A program made the translations under genes and the position numbers. This document shows, in pieces, positions 18,656 to 27,811 of a stretch of DNA of 64,000 nucleotides (positions within the stretch are counted from its first letter, which is position 1; each line of letters opens with the position of its first letter). A model generated the notes under the pieces. That model worked only from the letters and a program-made list of their open reading frames with translations, did not search any database and was not told the DNA's origin. Origin of the DNA: Paenibacillus artemisiicola (GTDB taxonomy: Bacteria > Bacillota > Bacilli > Paenibacillales > Paenibacillaceae); NCBI RefSeq assembly GCF_017652985.1, contig NZ_JAGGDJ010000019.1, positions 33,777 to 97,776 on the forward strand. The letters are read 5' to 3'.

Positions 18656-21094
18656 TTAGCCTACGACGATATTGACGAGCTTGCCTTTGACGACGATCAG
18701 CTTGCGGACCGTCTTGCCCGCGATCGCTTCGGCCACTTTATCCGATGCTTTCGCGATCCGTTCCATCTCCGCTTCGTCCGTGTCGGCCGCGATGGAGAGG
18801 CGTTCGACGATTTTGCCGTTCACTTGCACGACGATTTCGATCTCCTGATCGACCGTCCACGCTTCTTCGTACGACGGCCATGCCGCGTACGTCAGCGCGT
18901 CTTCGCGGCCGAGCTTCGCCCACAGCTCTTCGGCGATGTGCGGCGCGAGCGGCGACAGCATTTGCGCGAAATTCGCCATCGCTTCGCGCGGCAGCGATTC
19001 CGCTTTGTACGCGTCGTTGACGAAGATCATCAGCTGGCTGATCGCCGTGTTGAAGCGCAGGTTCTCGTAGTCGTCCGTCACTTTCTTCACGGTGCGGTGC
19101 CACGTGCGCTTGAACGCGTCGGAGGAGCCCTCGCCGATCTTCTCGCTCAGCTCGCCGTTCTCTCCGACGAACAGGCGCCATACGCGGCCGAGGAAGCGAT
19201 ACATGCCTTCCACGCCGTTCGTGTTCCACGGCTTCGTCGCTTCCAGCGGGCCCATGAACATTTCGTACATCCGCAGCGTGTCCGCGCCGTAGACGTTCAC
19301 GATGTCGTCCGGATTGATGACGTTGCCGCGCGATTTGGACATCTTCTCGTTGTTGGTGCCGAGAATCATCCCTTGGTTGACCAGCTTGTGGAACGGCTCC
19401 TTCGTGTCGACCACGCCGATATCGTACAGCACCTTATGCCAGAAGCGGGCGTAAAGCAGGTGAAGCACCGCGTGCTCCGCGCCGCCGATGTAGAGATCGA
19501 CCGGCAGCCATTCCTTCTGCTTCTCCTTGGAGCTCAGCTCCTTGTCGTTGCGCGGATCGATGAAGCGCAGGTAGTACCAGCAGCTGCCCGCCCACTGCGG
19601 CATCGTGTTCGTCTCGCGGCGCGCGCGCATGCCCGTCTCGGGATCGACCGTCTCCACCCATTCCGTCACGTTCGCGAGCGGCGATTCGCCCGTGCCCGAC
19701 GGCTTGATCTGGTCGACGTCCGGCAGCAGCAGCGGCAGCTGGTCCTCCGGCACCGGCTTCATCGTGCCGTCCTCCAGATGGAGAATCGGAATCGGCTCGC
19801 CCCAATACCGCTGGCGGCTGAACAGCCAGTCGCGGAGACGGTACGTTACCTTGCCCTGGCCCTTGCCTTCCGCTTCCAGCCACGCGATGGCCTTCGCGAT
19901 CGCCTCTTCGGTGCCCAGCCCGTTCAGGAAGCCGGAATTGACGTGCGGCCCGTCGCCGGCGAACGCGGCTTGCCCGACGTCGCCGCCCTGCACCACTTCC
20001 ACGATCGGCAGGCCGAACTGCTTGGCGAACTCCCAGTCGCGCTCGTCATGGCCCGGAACCGCCATGATCGCGCCCGTGCCGTAGCCGGCCAGCACGTAAT
20101 CGGCGATCCAGACCGGCACGCGCTCGCCGTTGATCGGATTGATCGCGTACGTCCCCGTGAACACGCCGGTTTTGTCCTTCGCCAGATCCGTGCGCTCCAG
20201 ATCGCTCTTGCGCGCGGCCGTCTCCTGATAGTCCTTGACCGCCGCCGCTTGCTCCGGCGCCGTGATCGCCGCCACGAGCTCGTGCTCCGGCGCAAGCACG
20301 CAGTACGACACGCCGAACAGCGTATCCGGACGGGTCGTGAACACCGCGAACGAAGCGTCGCGGCCGTCGATCGCGAACGTCACTTCCGCGCCCTTGGACT
20401 TGCCGATCCAATTGCGCTGCATGTCCTTGATGCTCTCCGTCCAATCGAGCTCTTCCAAATCCTCGAGCAAGCGCTCGGCGTATTCCGTGATCTTCAGCAC
20501 CCATTGGCGCATCGGCTTGCGGATGACCGGGTGGTTGCCGCGTTCGCTGAGGCCGTTGATGACTTCTTCGTTCGCGAGCACCGTGCCGAGCGCCGGGCAC
20601 CAGTTCACCGGCACTTCCGCGACGTACGCAAGGCCCTTTTTGTACAGCTGGATGAAGATCCACTGCGTCCACTTGTAATAATCCGGATCGGTCGTGCTGA
20701 ACTCGCGGTCCCAATCGTACGAGAATCCGAGCGACTTGATCTGGCGGCGGAAATTATTGATGTTCTTGACCGTGATCTCGCGCGGATGCTCGCCCGTGTC
20801 GAGCGCGTGCTGCTCCGCCGGCAGGCCGAACGCGTCCCAGCCCATCGGATGAAGGACGTTGTAGCCGCGCATTCGTTTATAGCGGGATACGATGTCCGTG
20901 GCCGTATAGCCTTCCGGATGGCCGACGTGAAGTCCCGCCCCGGACGGGTACGGAAACATGTCCAGCGCGAAAAACTTCGGCTTGCCCGGATCCTCCGTCG
21001 TTTTGAACGTTTTGTTCTCGTCCCAGTGCCGCTGCCATTTCGGTTCGATGGCAAGCGGGTTGTATCCCTGCTGTTCCTGGCGTTCCTGCGTCAT
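18656..21094 (-). CDS. leuS: Leucyl-tRNA synthetase
   Basis: 812 residues, class I synthetase. The HIGH-type motif is in [11 protein letters not shown], the CP1 editing domain shows TTRPDTLFG and [17 protein letters not shown], and the KMSKS loop is [10 protein letters not shown]. It charges tRNA-Leu and hydrolyses mischarged products. The chosen ATG (21094) begins [17 protein letters not shown] with GGGAGG ten bases upstream; an in-frame extension to 21139 has no site. Expression is governed by a T-box leader and a consensus sigma-A promoter immediately upstream (21148-21459). Confidence 0.98.
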   Translation of the reverse strand: MTQERQEQQGYNPLAIEPKWQRHWDENKTFKTTEDPGKPKFFALDMFPYPSGAGLHVGHPEGYTATDIVSRYKRMRGYNVLHPMGWDAFGLPAEQHALDTGEHPREITVKNINNFRRQIKSLGFSYDWDREFSTTDPDYYKWTQWIFIQLYKKGLAYVAEVPVNWCPALGTVLANEEVINGLSERGNHPVIRKPMRQWVLKITEYAERLLEDLEELDWTESIKDMQRNWIGKSKGAEVTFAIDGRDASFAVFTTRPDTLFGVSYCVLAPEHELVAAITAPEQAAAVKDYQETAARKSDLERTDLAKDKTGVFTGTYAINPINGERVPVWIADYVLAGYGTGAIMAVPGHDERDWEFAKQFGLPIVEVVQGGDVGQAAFAGDGPHVNSGFLNGLGTEEAIAKAIAWLEAEGKGQGKVTYRLRDWLFSRQRYWGEPIPILHLEDGTMKPVPEDQLPLLLPDVDQIKPSGTGESPLANVTEWVETVDPETGMRARRETNTMPQWAGSCWYYLRFIDPRNDKELSSKEKQKEWLPVDLYIGGAEHAVLHLLYARFWHKVLYDIGVVDTKEPFHKLVNQGMILGTNNEKMSKSRGNVINPDDIVNVYGADTLRMYEMFMGPLEATKPWNTNGVEGMYRFLGRVWRLFVGENGELSEKIGEGSSDAFKRTWHRTVKKVTDDYENLRFNTAISQLMIFVNDAYKAESLPREAMANFAQMLSPLAPHIAEELWAKLGREDALTYAAWPSYEEAWTVDQEIEIVVQVNGKIVERLSIAADTDEAEMERIAKASDKVAEAIAGKTVRKLIVVKGKLVNIVVG

Positions 21095-21147
21095 GATTCG
21101 TGTGCCTCCCTGTTCTTCGGCTTGCGCCTTTCCGCGCAAGCGGCAAT

Positions 21148-21424
21148 AAAAAAACCTCCCGCCCCCAGCGATAGTCGCTAGGGACGAGAGGCATGCGCTC
21201 CCGTGGTACCACCCTAGTTAACGGACGGATATGCTTTACCGCCGTTCACTCGTTACCCTTAACGCGGGCGAGACGGCATGCTTTCCCGGATCCGAAACCC
21301 GGTTCGCACGCGGCTCCGAGGCGAGTTCGCTTCGCGCTGGTCCGGCTTCCACCACCCGCCGGCTCTCTTGACCTAACGCGGCCCAAGCTACTGCTCCTCT
21401 TCAACGCCTTACAAAAAAATGGTT
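21148..21424 (-). promoter_or_regulatory. T-box riboswitch of leuS (specifier CUC)
   Basis: Minus-strand leader with the canonical T-box core GGTGGTACCACGG (21201-21213) and a Stem I K-turn/GNUG region AGAGAGCCGG.GGGTGG. A specifier-loop GAA-CUC places a leucine codon at 21323-21325. The terminal hairpin is a stem of cgggagg/cctctcg type ending in seven T (21148-21192), alternative to the antiterminator. Uncharged tRNA-Leu would stabilise the antiterminator and switch leuS on. Confidence 0.95.
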
Positions 21425-21430
21425 AGTTCG

Positions 21431-21459
21431 ATTATAATGAAGCCGCCCTGCCCTGTCAA
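21431..21459 (-). promoter_or_regulatory. Sigma-A promoter of leuS
   Basis: Perfect consensus TTGACA (21459-21454) and TATAAT (21436-21431) separated by 17 bases; predicted start of transcription about 21424, just before Stem I of the T-box. Confidence 0.9.
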
Positions 21460-21487
21460 GGCGGGATCCGCCCGGATCGGACAAGAT

Positions 21488-22234
21488 TCACTTCACCGCG
21501 GCGAAAAACAATCGTTCCGCGTCGCCGTCCGGCGCTTCCAGCTCGAAATCCGCGTACCGGTCCACCTGCGAGAAGCCCGTCGCCAACAGCGCTTCCCGGA
21601 TCCATTCCGCGTCGTACGCGCGCTGCACGTGCACTTCCTCGATCCGCGCGTACGCGCCGCCGGAACGCTCCGCGAAGATCGTCAGCCGATGCTCGATCTC
21701 CATCCGGTCCTCGTCCAGCTCGCTCGTCCAGATGTAGGCGACGTCCGGCTCGTCCAGCACGAACGGCTGCTCCTCCGCGTAGCGAGCCAGCGTCCGCGGC
21801 GCATGAACGTCGAACAGGAACACGCCGCCCGGCTTGAGTCCGCGGTACGTCGCCCGGAACGCGTCCAGCACGTCGTCGTCGTCCGTCAAATAATTGAGGC
21901 AGTCGCAAAAGGAGACGACGCTGTCGACGGGCCGGCCGACATCCCATTCCGTCATGTCCTGCCGCAGCCAAATCGCCGTCCCGCTTGCGGCGGCATCGTC
22001 CTGCTTGCTCCGGGCGATCGCCAGCATGTCGGACGACAAGTCGATGCCGTACACCGTATAGCCCGCCCGCGCGAGCGGAAGGGCGATGCTGCCCGTGCCG
22101 CAGCCCAGGTCGACCACGGTCGCGGGCTTCCCGTACCGCCGCCAGCAGGCGTCCGCGAACGCGAGCCACCGCGGATAAGGCATGTCCGCCATGAGCCGGT
22201 CGTACACGGCGGCGAATTGCGTATACGCTTCCAT
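21488..22234 (-). CDS. yqeM: Class I SAM-dependent methyltransferase (YqeM-like)
   Basis: 248 residues with the methyltransferase motif I VVDLGCGTGSIALPLA, motif II acidic YGIDLSSDML and motif IV VVSFCDCLNYL. Substrate is unknown. Start at ATG 22234 (MEAYTQFAAVYDRLMADMPY) matches the family; upstream in-frame residues are Arg-rich and implausible. It ends the yqe operon, 10 bases after cvfB, in the place where B. subtilis has yqeM after yqeL (rsfS). Confidence 0.82.
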   Translation of the reverse strand: MEAYTQFAAVYDRLMADMPYPRWLAFADACWRRYGKPATVVDLGCGTGSIALPLARAGYTVYGIDLSSDMLAIARSKQDDAAASGTAIWLRQDMTEWDVGRPVDSVVSFCDCLNYLTDDDDVLDAFRATYRGLKPGGVFLFDVHAPRTLARYAEEQPFVLDEPDVAYIWTSELDEDRMEIEHRLTIFAERSGGAYARIEEVHVQRAYDAEWIREALLATGFSQVDRYADFELEAPDGDAERLFFAAVK

Positions 22235-22244
22235 CGTCGGCCCC

Positions 22245-23216
22245 CTACTCCGGCAAGCCTGGCTTCGCGGCCGCATTAGTACCGGCCGCCGGCCTCGCGC
22301 CGCCTCCCGGCGCCTCCACGCGCCCGCCGGCCGCATCCGCCTCGGTCAGCTTCGTCCAGCTGCCTTCCTGCGCGACGAGCCCGTCGCGCATCAGCTTCCC
22401 GAGCGCCCGCTTGAACGCGCTCTTGCTGATGCCGAACTTCTGCTTGATGATGTCCGCGCCCGTCTCGTCCGAATACGGCATCGCGCCGTTCTGCCGCGCC
22501 TTCATGAACGCCAGGATCCGGTCGGAATCCTCGAGCCGGCCGACTTCCTTGCGCTGGTGCATCGACAGGTTCACGCGCCCGTCCTCGCGGACGAACGTCA
22601 CCCGCGCCTTCACCCGCTCGCCGAGCCGGAGCATCCGTGTCCGGTCGCTCGCCGGAATGAAGCCGAACGCGCCGAAGCCGAGCACTCCGCCGTCGATCAT
22701 GACGAACGAGCCGATCTTCAGCGTCTTCGTGACCCAGCCTTCCACCCACGCGTTCTGCCAGGACGACGGCGCCCGGAACGCCAGCTCCGCCAGCTCCTCC
22801 TCGAACGCGACCTTCGCGACCAGCCGCCCGATCTTGTCGTGCGCGAGAATGACGTGCACCTCGTCGCCGCGGTGCGGACGCAGCTCCTTCAGCTCCGGCT
22901 GCTCCGACAGCGGCAGCAGCAGCTGCCGGCCGAGCCCCATCTCCAGAAAAGCGCCGATGCGCGGGTGAATGTCCGCTACCGCGAGCCGCGCCACTTCGCC
23001 GAGGGCAATGAGCGGCTTCTTCATCGTGGCGGCGATGCGGTCCTCGGAGTCGTAGAAGAGGAACACGTCGTAAAATTGCCCGATCTGCGGGCGATGGCCG
23101 ACAAGCTCGGTATAATGCATCAGCACTTCGTTCTCGCCGTCCGTCATGAAGTAGCCGTAAGGCGACACTTCCCGCGCGAGCTTCAGCTTCATCGTCGTGC
23201 CGGCTACCAGACTCAT
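22245..23216 (-). CDS. cvfB: S1-like RNA-binding protein of the CvfB/YitL family
   Basis: 323 residues containing repeated S1-like OB folds (one near 145-200 with GVLGFGAFGFIP, then a third, ERVKARVTFVREDGRVNLSM) and a C-terminal winged-helix segment IKQKFGISKSAFKRALGKLMRDGLV. CvfB proteins bind RNA and affect virulence or growth in staphylococci. ATG 23216 overlaps the rsfS stop by ATGA, so it is coupled to rsfS. The last 35 residues are a Gly/Ala/Pro tail. Its location inside the yqe operon differs from B. subtilis. Confidence 0.85.
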   Translation of the reverse strand: MSLVAGTTMKLKLAREVSPYGYFMTDGENEVLMHYTELVGHRPQIGQFYDVFLFYDSEDRIAATMKKPLIALGEVARLAVADIHPRIGAFLEMGLGRQLLLPLSEQPELKELRPHRGDEVHVILAHDKIGRLVAKVAFEEELAELAFRAPSSWQNAWVEGWVTKTLKIGSFVMIDGGVLGFGAFGFIPASDRTRMLRLGERVKARVTFVREDGRVNLSMHQRKEVGRLEDSDRILAFMKARQNGAMPYSDETGADIIKQKFGISKSAFKRALGKLMRDGLVAQEGSWTKLTEADAAGGRVEAPGGGARPAAGTNAAAKPGLPE

Positions 23217-23560
23217 GCGAATTCCACGACCTTCGCGTCGGACCACAGCCGTTCGATGCTGTAATACTCGCGTTCGTCCCGATGGAAAATATGCACCACG
23301 ACGTCTCCGATGTCGACGAGCACCCATCGGCCGGCGTCCGCCCCTTCGATGCCGCGCACGCGCGCGCCGCGCGCTTCCGCCTGCTTGCGGATTTCCGTCG
23401 TAATCGCCTGCACCTGCACGTCCGAATTCCCGTGGCAGATGACGAAGTAATCCGCGATGAGCGAGATGTTTTTCAAGTCGAGCGCCACGATGTTATGCGC
23501 TTTTTTGTCTTCCGCCGCCGCAACCACTGCCTGCAGCAGCCCTTCGGAACTCAATGTCAT
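23213..23560 (-). CDS. rsfS: Ribosomal silencing factor RsfS
   Basis: 115 residues of the RsfS/YqeL/Iojap family, which binds ribosomal protein L14 and blocks subunit joining when nutrients are scarce. The family core is visible: KKAHNIVALDLKNISLIADYFVICHGNSDVQVQAI and the WVLVDIGDVVVHIFHRDEREYY region. It overlaps yqeK upstream by four bases and cvfB downstream by four bases, so translation is coupled along the operon. Confidence 0.95.
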   Translation of the reverse strand: MTLSSEGLLQAVVAAAEDKKAHNIVALDLKNISLIADYFVICHGNSDVQVQAITTEIRKQAEARGARVRGIEGADAGRWVLVDIGDVVVHIFHRDEREYYSIERLWSDAKVVEFA

Positions 23561-24132
23561 TCTTCAGCCTCCCGTAGTCGTAAAATCAAATCGTTGCGCG
23601 CCGCGACGGTCAGCGGAAAAATCCGCTTCCCCTGCTGCAGCAAATACGAAATCGTCGAATCGAAGCCGGCGATCAGCGCCTGCTCCAGACTATGCTCGGC
23701 CAGCTCCCGGATGTGCGCCACGCCGGGAAATTCCCGGCCGGGCTCCATGTAGTCGGCCAGGCAGACGATCTTGTCCATCCGCGTCATGCCTTCGCGGCCG
23801 GACGTATGGTAACGGATCGCGTCCAGGATCTCGGGATCGTCCACGCCGTAATCCCGCTGCGCGACGAACGCGCCGACCGGCGCATGCCACAGCTCTTTAT
23901 CGTAATGAAGCAGTTCTTCCGGCAGGTGCTGCTCCCGGATTATCGTTTCCATCCGCGCCGTCGGCCAATACTTCGCCACATCGTGAAGGATCGCCGCTCG
24001 CTCCGCCCGCTCGGGGTCGCCCCCGAACCGTTCGGCCAGGACGACCGACGTCGCCATGACGCCGAGCGTATGCGTCCAGCGGCGTTCCGGCATCTCGGCC
24101 TTGACGGCCGCCATCATCTCATCGCGCGTCAT
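23557..24132 (-). CDS. yqeK: Bis(5'-nucleosyl)-tetraphosphatase (symmetrical) YqeK, HD domain
   Basis: 191 residues. HD-superfamily metal ligands appear as H in RRWTHTLGVM, HD in AAILHDVAKYW, later H in HAPVGAFVA and D in a C-terminal VCLADYMEPGRE. YqeK enzymes hydrolyse Ap4A to ADP. Overlaps nadD upstream by 14 bases and rsfS downstream by four. Same order as B. subtilis nadD-yqeK-yqeL. Confidence 0.93.
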   Translation of the reverse strand: MTRDEMMAAVKAEMPERRWTHTLGVMATSVVLAERFGGDPERAERAAILHDVAKYWPTARMETIIREQHLPEELLHYDKELWHAPVGAFVAQRDYGVDDPEILDAIRYHTSGREGMTRMDKIVCLADYMEPGREFPGVAHIRELAEHSLEQALIAGFDSTISYLLQQGKRIFPLTVAARNDLILRLREAEE

Positions 24133-24712
24133 AGAGTCCGTTCCTCCGGATGAACGAATGAACCTTCTCGGGCAGCAGGAACCGGATGGAACGTCCCGCC
24201 GCGGCCCGTTCCCGGATCGCCGTGGAGGAAATGTCGATGCGCGGCATTTCGACGACGGTCAGCTTGTCCGCGATCGAGGCCGGCAGCCGGTCCGGATCCA
24301 GCGTCTCGCCGGCGCGCGTCACGCCGATGAACGACGCCATCCGCGCCAGCGCGTCGATGTCGTGCCATTGCGGCAAATCGTTCACGCGGTCCGCGCCGAT
24401 GATGATGCTGAACGTCCGTCCGGGATACAGCTCGGTGAGCGCCCGGATCGTATCGATCGTATAGCTCGTGCCTTCCCGCTCCAGCTCCAGGTCCATTGCC
24501 CGGAAGTACGGCTGGAAATCGATGGCCCGGTAGACCATCTCCAGCCTGGCTTCGCCGTCCGCGACCGGCCCATGGTCCTTCAGGGGCGGATGCCCCGACG
24601 GCACGAACCATACCTCGTCCAGCCCGCAGGCTTCCCTGGCGGTTTCGGCGGCAAGCAAATGCCCGTAATGGACGGGATCGAACGTGCCGCCCATGAATCC
24701 CACTTTCATCAA
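24119..24712 (-). CDS. nadD: Nicotinate-nucleotide adenylyltransferase
   Basis: 197 residues of the nucleotidyltransferase family. The (H/T)xGH nucleotide-binding motif is in GGTFDPVHYGHL, and the second signature is in DISSTAIRER. It makes deamido-NAD from nicotinate mononucleotide and ATP. The start is either TTG 24712 or ATG 24709; a GGAG site ten bases before the TTG favours neither strongly. It lies 48 bases after yhbY and overlaps yqeK. Confidence 0.95.
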   Translation of the reverse strand: MMKVGFMGGTFDPVHYGHLLAAETAREACGLDEVWFVPSGHPPLKDHGPVADGEARLEMVYRAIDFQPYFRAMDLELEREGTSYTIDTIRALTELYPGRTFSIIIGADRVNDLPQWHDIDALARMASFIGVTRAGETLDPDRLPASIADKLTVVEMPRIDISSTAIRERAAAGRSIRFLLPEKVHSFIRRNGLYDAR

Positions 24713-24760
24713 ATGCCCGCAGCTCCTTTCGCGTTCTCGCCCGGATGAGCGCCGAGCCCG

Positions 24761-25054
24761 TTATTTCGGGAGCTCGATCGTTTTGTGATCCTTCGATTCC
24801 TTGTACAGGACGATCGTCTTGCCGATGACCTGCACGAGCTCGGAGCCGGATTCCGCGGCCACCCACTCGCCCACTTCCTTCGGGTCTTCCGTGCTGTTGT
24901 TGAGCACGTTTACTTTGATCAGCTCGCGCACTTCGATCGCTTCCTCGATGTGGCGGATCAAATTCTCGTTCATGCCGGCCTTGCCGACTTGGAAAATCGG
25001 ATTCAAATGGTGCGCGAGCGCGCGCAAATGGCGTTTCTGCTTGCCTGTCAACAT
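24761..25054 (-). CDS. yhbY: YhbY-type RNA-binding protein (CRS1-YhbY domain)
   Basis: 97 residues comprising a single CRS1-YhbY fold: LTGKQKRHLRALAHHLNPIFQVGKAGMNENLI with the GxxG-like GKAGMNEN loop. Family members associate with pre-50S ribosomal particles. ATG 25054 has AAGGA nine bases upstream; an in-frame extension adds eight residues without a site. Lies between aroE and nadD as in the B. subtilis yqe operon (there called yqeI). Confidence 0.93.
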   Translation of the reverse strand: MLTGKQKRHLRALAHHLNPIFQVGKAGMNENLIRHIEEAIEVRELIKVNVLNNSTEDPKEVGEWVAAESGSELVQVIGKTIVLYKESKDHKTIELPK

Positions 25055-25079
25055 GCTTCGGGTTCCTTCTCTCGTCAAA

Positions 25080-25943
25080 TTAGCTTTTGGACCGGAGCGC
25101 CTCGAGCACCGTCTCGCGCATCGCGGCGGCCGGCGCGGGCCTTCCCGTCCAATATTCGAAGGCGTAAGCGCCTTGGTAAATAAACATACCGAGGCCGCCG
25201 TGGATCAGGCAGCCCCGTTCCTTCGCCTCCGCAAGGAAGCGCGTCGTCAGCGGATTGTAGATCAGGTCGCTCGCGATGCTGCCCGGCCGCAGCCACGCGC
25301 TGTCGAGCGGCGTCTCCTCCACGTTCGGATGCATGCCGAGCGAGGTCGTGTTGATGACGATGTCGCTCTCCGCGCACGCGCCGCGCAGCTCGTCCTGGCC
25401 GATCGCGCGGATGGCCGGCACGAGGCCGCGGAACGCGCCCGCCAGCTCTTCGGCGCGGGCGACGGTCCGGTTCGCGATCGTGACCGTCGCGACGCCCTCG
25501 CGGGCCAGCGCGTACAGAATGCCGCGCGTCGCGCCGCCGGCGCCGACGATGAGGACGCGGGCGCCCGCCAGATCGGAGCGGACCTCTTCCTTCAGCGAGC
25601 GGACGTAGCCGATGCCGTCCGTGTTGTAGCCTGTCAGCCGTCCGCCGTCGTTCACGATCGTGTTCACCGCGCCGATCGACCGCGCGCTCTCGTGCAGGTC
25701 GTCCAGCAGCGGCATGACGTCGAGCTTATGCGGAATCGTGACGTTCACGCCGCGGATGCCCATCGCCCGGACGCCGGCCATGAAATCGCCCAGCCGGTCG
25801 GCCGTAATATGGAACGCCGCATAAATGCCGTTGATGCCGCATTCCCGGAAGGCGCGGTTCATCATGACCGGCGACTTGGAATGCCGGATCGGGTCGCCGA
25901 TGACGCCGTACAGCGTCGTCTGGCTGTCTACCGTGTTGCCCAT
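25080..25943 (-). CDS. aroE: Shikimate dehydrogenase
   Basis: 287 residues. Shikimate-binding N-terminal domain with SKSPVMMNRAF and the catalytic Lys in VTIPHKLDVMP; NADP Rossmann motif VGAGGATRGILYAL followed by ANRTVARAEEL. Reduces 3-dehydroshikimate in aromatic amino-acid synthesis. ATG 25943 is preferred (MGNTVDSQTTLYGVIGDP), with GGGGAG about 12 bases before; TTG 25967 also is in frame. Between yqeH and yhbY. Confidence 0.95.
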   Translation of the reverse strand: MGNTVDSQTTLYGVIGDPIRHSKSPVMMNRAFRECGINGIYAAFHITADRLGDFMAGVRAMGIRGVNVTIPHKLDVMPLLDDLHESARSIGAVNTIVNDGGRLTGYNTDGIGYVRSLKEEVRSDLAGARVLIVGAGGATRGILYALAREGVATVTIANRTVARAEELAGAFRGLVPAIRAIGQDELRGACAESDIVINTTSLGMHPNVEETPLDSAWLRPGSIASDLIYNPLTTRFLAEAKERGCLIHGGLGMFIYQGAYAFEYWTGRPAPAAAMRETVLEALRSKS

Positions 25944-25985
25944 GCTTTCGTTCACTCTCCCCGTCAAGCTTGCGGTCCGGCCGCG

Positions 25986-27110
25986 CTAGATCAGCGCGTC
26001 GCGGGTGAGCACCCGGACGCCCTTCGGCGCATGGATGTCCACGAGGGCGCCCGCCGCCCCGTTCACGTGAATCCACCCCAGACCCGATACGAAAATATCG
26101 GTGTCGGTTCCCCGGCGGATGTTCAGGCGGTGCCGCGTCCAGGCCGGCATCTCTTCCAGTTCTTCCTTCGACGGCGGCGCCAGCAGCTCGCCTTTATGGT
26201 TCGCGAACAGCTCGTCCGCGCGCTCCAGCTTCGTCCGGTGCACCTGCAGCGCGTTGGACGCGTAAATCGAGAACGATTGGCGGTCGCCCTCGACGAAATC
26301 GAAGCGGGCGAGCGCGCCGAAGAACAGCGTCTGGCCGGCGTTCAGCTGGTAGACGAGTTGCTTGATCGGTTTGTCGGGCAGCAGCGCGCCGAGCACGCTC
26401 CGCGGGACGAGCTCCGTCATGCGGTGCCTGTAGACGATCCCCGGCGTGTCGATGATTTCCTTGCCGTCGTCGAGCGGAATATGGACCGCGTCGAGCGTCG
26501 TGCCCGGGTAGCGCGACACCGTCAGCTCCCGCTCGAGGTCGCTGTAGTCGCGGATCAGCCGGTTGATCAGCGTCGATTTGCCGACATTGGTCGCGCCGAC
26601 GACGTAGACGTCGCGATCGCCGCGATGGCGGCCGATCGACTCGATGACGCGCTCGAAGCCGATGTTGCGCTTGGCGGAGCAGAGCACGATGTCGACGACC
26701 TTGAGGCCCTCGGCCTTCGTCTGCTTCTGCGCCCAGTTGAGCAGCCGGTTCGGATTGATCCCTTTCGGCAGCAGGTCGATTTTGTTCACGACGAGCAGCA
26801 CGGGGTTGTTGCCCACGAACCGCTGCAGGCCGGAAATGAGGCTGCCCTCGAAGTCGAACAGGTCGACGATATGGACGACGAGGCTGTTCGTGCCGGCGAT
26901 GCTGCCGAGCAGCCGCAGAAACTCGTCGTTATCGACCGCGACCGAAGCCGCGTCGTTGTAATTTTTGATCCGGAAGCACCGCTGGCATACCGGCGGTTCC
27001 TTGTCCAGCGCCGCTTCGGGGATGTAGCCGGGCATGTCCGCCGATGCCGTCTGCAGCTTGGCGCCGCAGCCCGCGCACGACTTCGCGCCCGTTTCTTGAC
27101 GATTGATCAT
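25986..27110 (-). CDS. yqeH: Ribosome-biogenesis GTPase YqeH (circularly permuted)
   Basis: 374 residues. N-terminal zinc-finger pairs CAGCGAKL and CQRC, then the permuted GTPase order: G4 NKIDLLPKG first, G1 GATNVGKSTLIN afterwards, G3 DTPG last. C-terminal RNA-binding region. YqeH is needed for 30S subunit assembly in Bacillus. ATG 27110 has GGAGG ten bases upstream and overlaps the yqeG stop (ATGA). Confidence 0.96.
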   Translation of the reverse strand: MINRQETGAKSCAGCGAKLQTASADMPGYIPEAALDKEPPVCQRCFRIKNYNDAASVAVDNDEFLRLLGSIAGTNSLVVHIVDLFDFEGSLISGLQRFVGNNPVLLVVNKIDLLPKGINPNRLLNWAQKQTKAEGLKVVDIVLCSAKRNIGFERVIESIGRHRGDRDVYVVGATNVGKSTLINRLIRDYSDLERELTVSRYPGTTLDAVHIPLDDGKEIIDTPGIVYRHRMTELVPRSVLGALLPDKPIKQLVYQLNAGQTLFFGALARFDFVEGDRQSFSIYASNALQVHRTKLERADELFANHKGELLAPPSKEELEEMPAWTRHRLNIRRGTDTDIFVSGLGWIHVNGAAGALVDIHAPKGVRVLTRDALI

Positions 27111-27634
27111 GAATTCCGTTCCTCCTCGGGCCATAGCCCTTTCTTCCGCAGCCGGGACAGGGCGACCTTCTCGAGCATCCGGTTGAACCGGGTCATGATG
27201 CCTTCGTCGTCCGGCGCGATCGGACGGACCAGAATCGTGAACAAGCCCATGCGGCGGCCGCCGAGCACGTCGGTCATCATCTGGTCGCCGATGACGGCCG
27301 TCTGCTCCGCTTCCAGGCCGAGCTCCCGCAGCGCCCGGACGAACGCGGCGTTCGCCGGCTTGCGCGCGGCGTGCACGAACGGAATGTTGAGCGGCTTCGC
27401 GAACTTGGACACGCGCGTCTCGCCGTTGTTCGAGACGATGACGACCTTGAAGCCGAGGCCGCGCACGTCGTCCAGCCATTTGACGAGCTGCGGCGTGGCA
27501 AGCGGCACCTTGGCCCCGACGAGCGTGTTGTCGAGGTCGGTGATGATGCCGCGGACGCCCTGCTCCTTCAACGCATGCAAATTAATATCGTAGATGGTAT
27601 TGACGCGCATTTGCGGCAACAGCCGTTCAAACAT
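27107..27634 (-). CDS. yqeG: HAD-superfamily phosphatase YqeG (subclass IIIA)
   Basis: 175 residues. HAD motif I is IITDLDNTLVG, motif II VVIVSNN and motif IV VIGDQMMTDVLGG. The family resembles mitochondrial phosphatidylglycerophosphatase GEP4 but the bacterial substrate is not settled. ATG 27634 (MFERLLPQMRV) has GAGGGAG upstream. First gene of the yqe operon, with its own promoter at 27733-27762. Confidence 0.93.
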   Translation of the reverse strand: MFERLLPQMRVNTIYDINLHALKEQGVRGIITDLDNTLVGAKVPLATPQLVKWLDDVRGLGFKVVIVSNNGETRVSKFAKPLNIPFVHAARKPANAAFVRALRELGLEAEQTAVIGDQMMTDVLGGRRMGLFTILVRPIAPDDEGIMTRFNRMLEKVALSRLRKKGLWPEEERNS

Positions 27635-27732
27635 AGATTCGACTCCCTCGGTTGCATAGGCGAGCAGTACGCCTACGTGCATTCGTAAATAAGCACATGG
27701 TTACGACCAGCCCTGTCATCGCTATCACGCAA

Positions 27733-27762
27733 ACTATACCATAAGTTGCGAATTTGTTGCAA
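27733..27762 (-). promoter_or_regulatory. Likely sigma-A promoter of the yqeG operon
   Basis: TTGCAA (27762-27757) and TATAGT (27738-27733) with an 18-base spacer on the minus strand, about 100 bases before yqeG and directly after the terminator region of the preceding operon. Confidence 0.6.
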
Positions 27763-27805
27763 AAAAGCCGGGAAGGCGGCTGCGCGCCCTCGCCGGCCTT
27801 TCGTT
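27761..27805 (-). terminator. Terminator of the moxR-DUF58-transglutaminase operon
   Basis: Minus-strand GC-rich stem (gccgg.../...ccggc with inner gagggcg/cgccttc pairing) followed by six T, a few bases after the transglutaminase stop at 27812. Confidence 0.8.
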
Positions 27806-27811
27806 GCCCGG

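Noticed and set aside
18608..21181. 857-codon plus-strand frame over leuS
   Set aside because: Translation is Arg/His/Leu-rich without domains; leuS on the other strand is certain.
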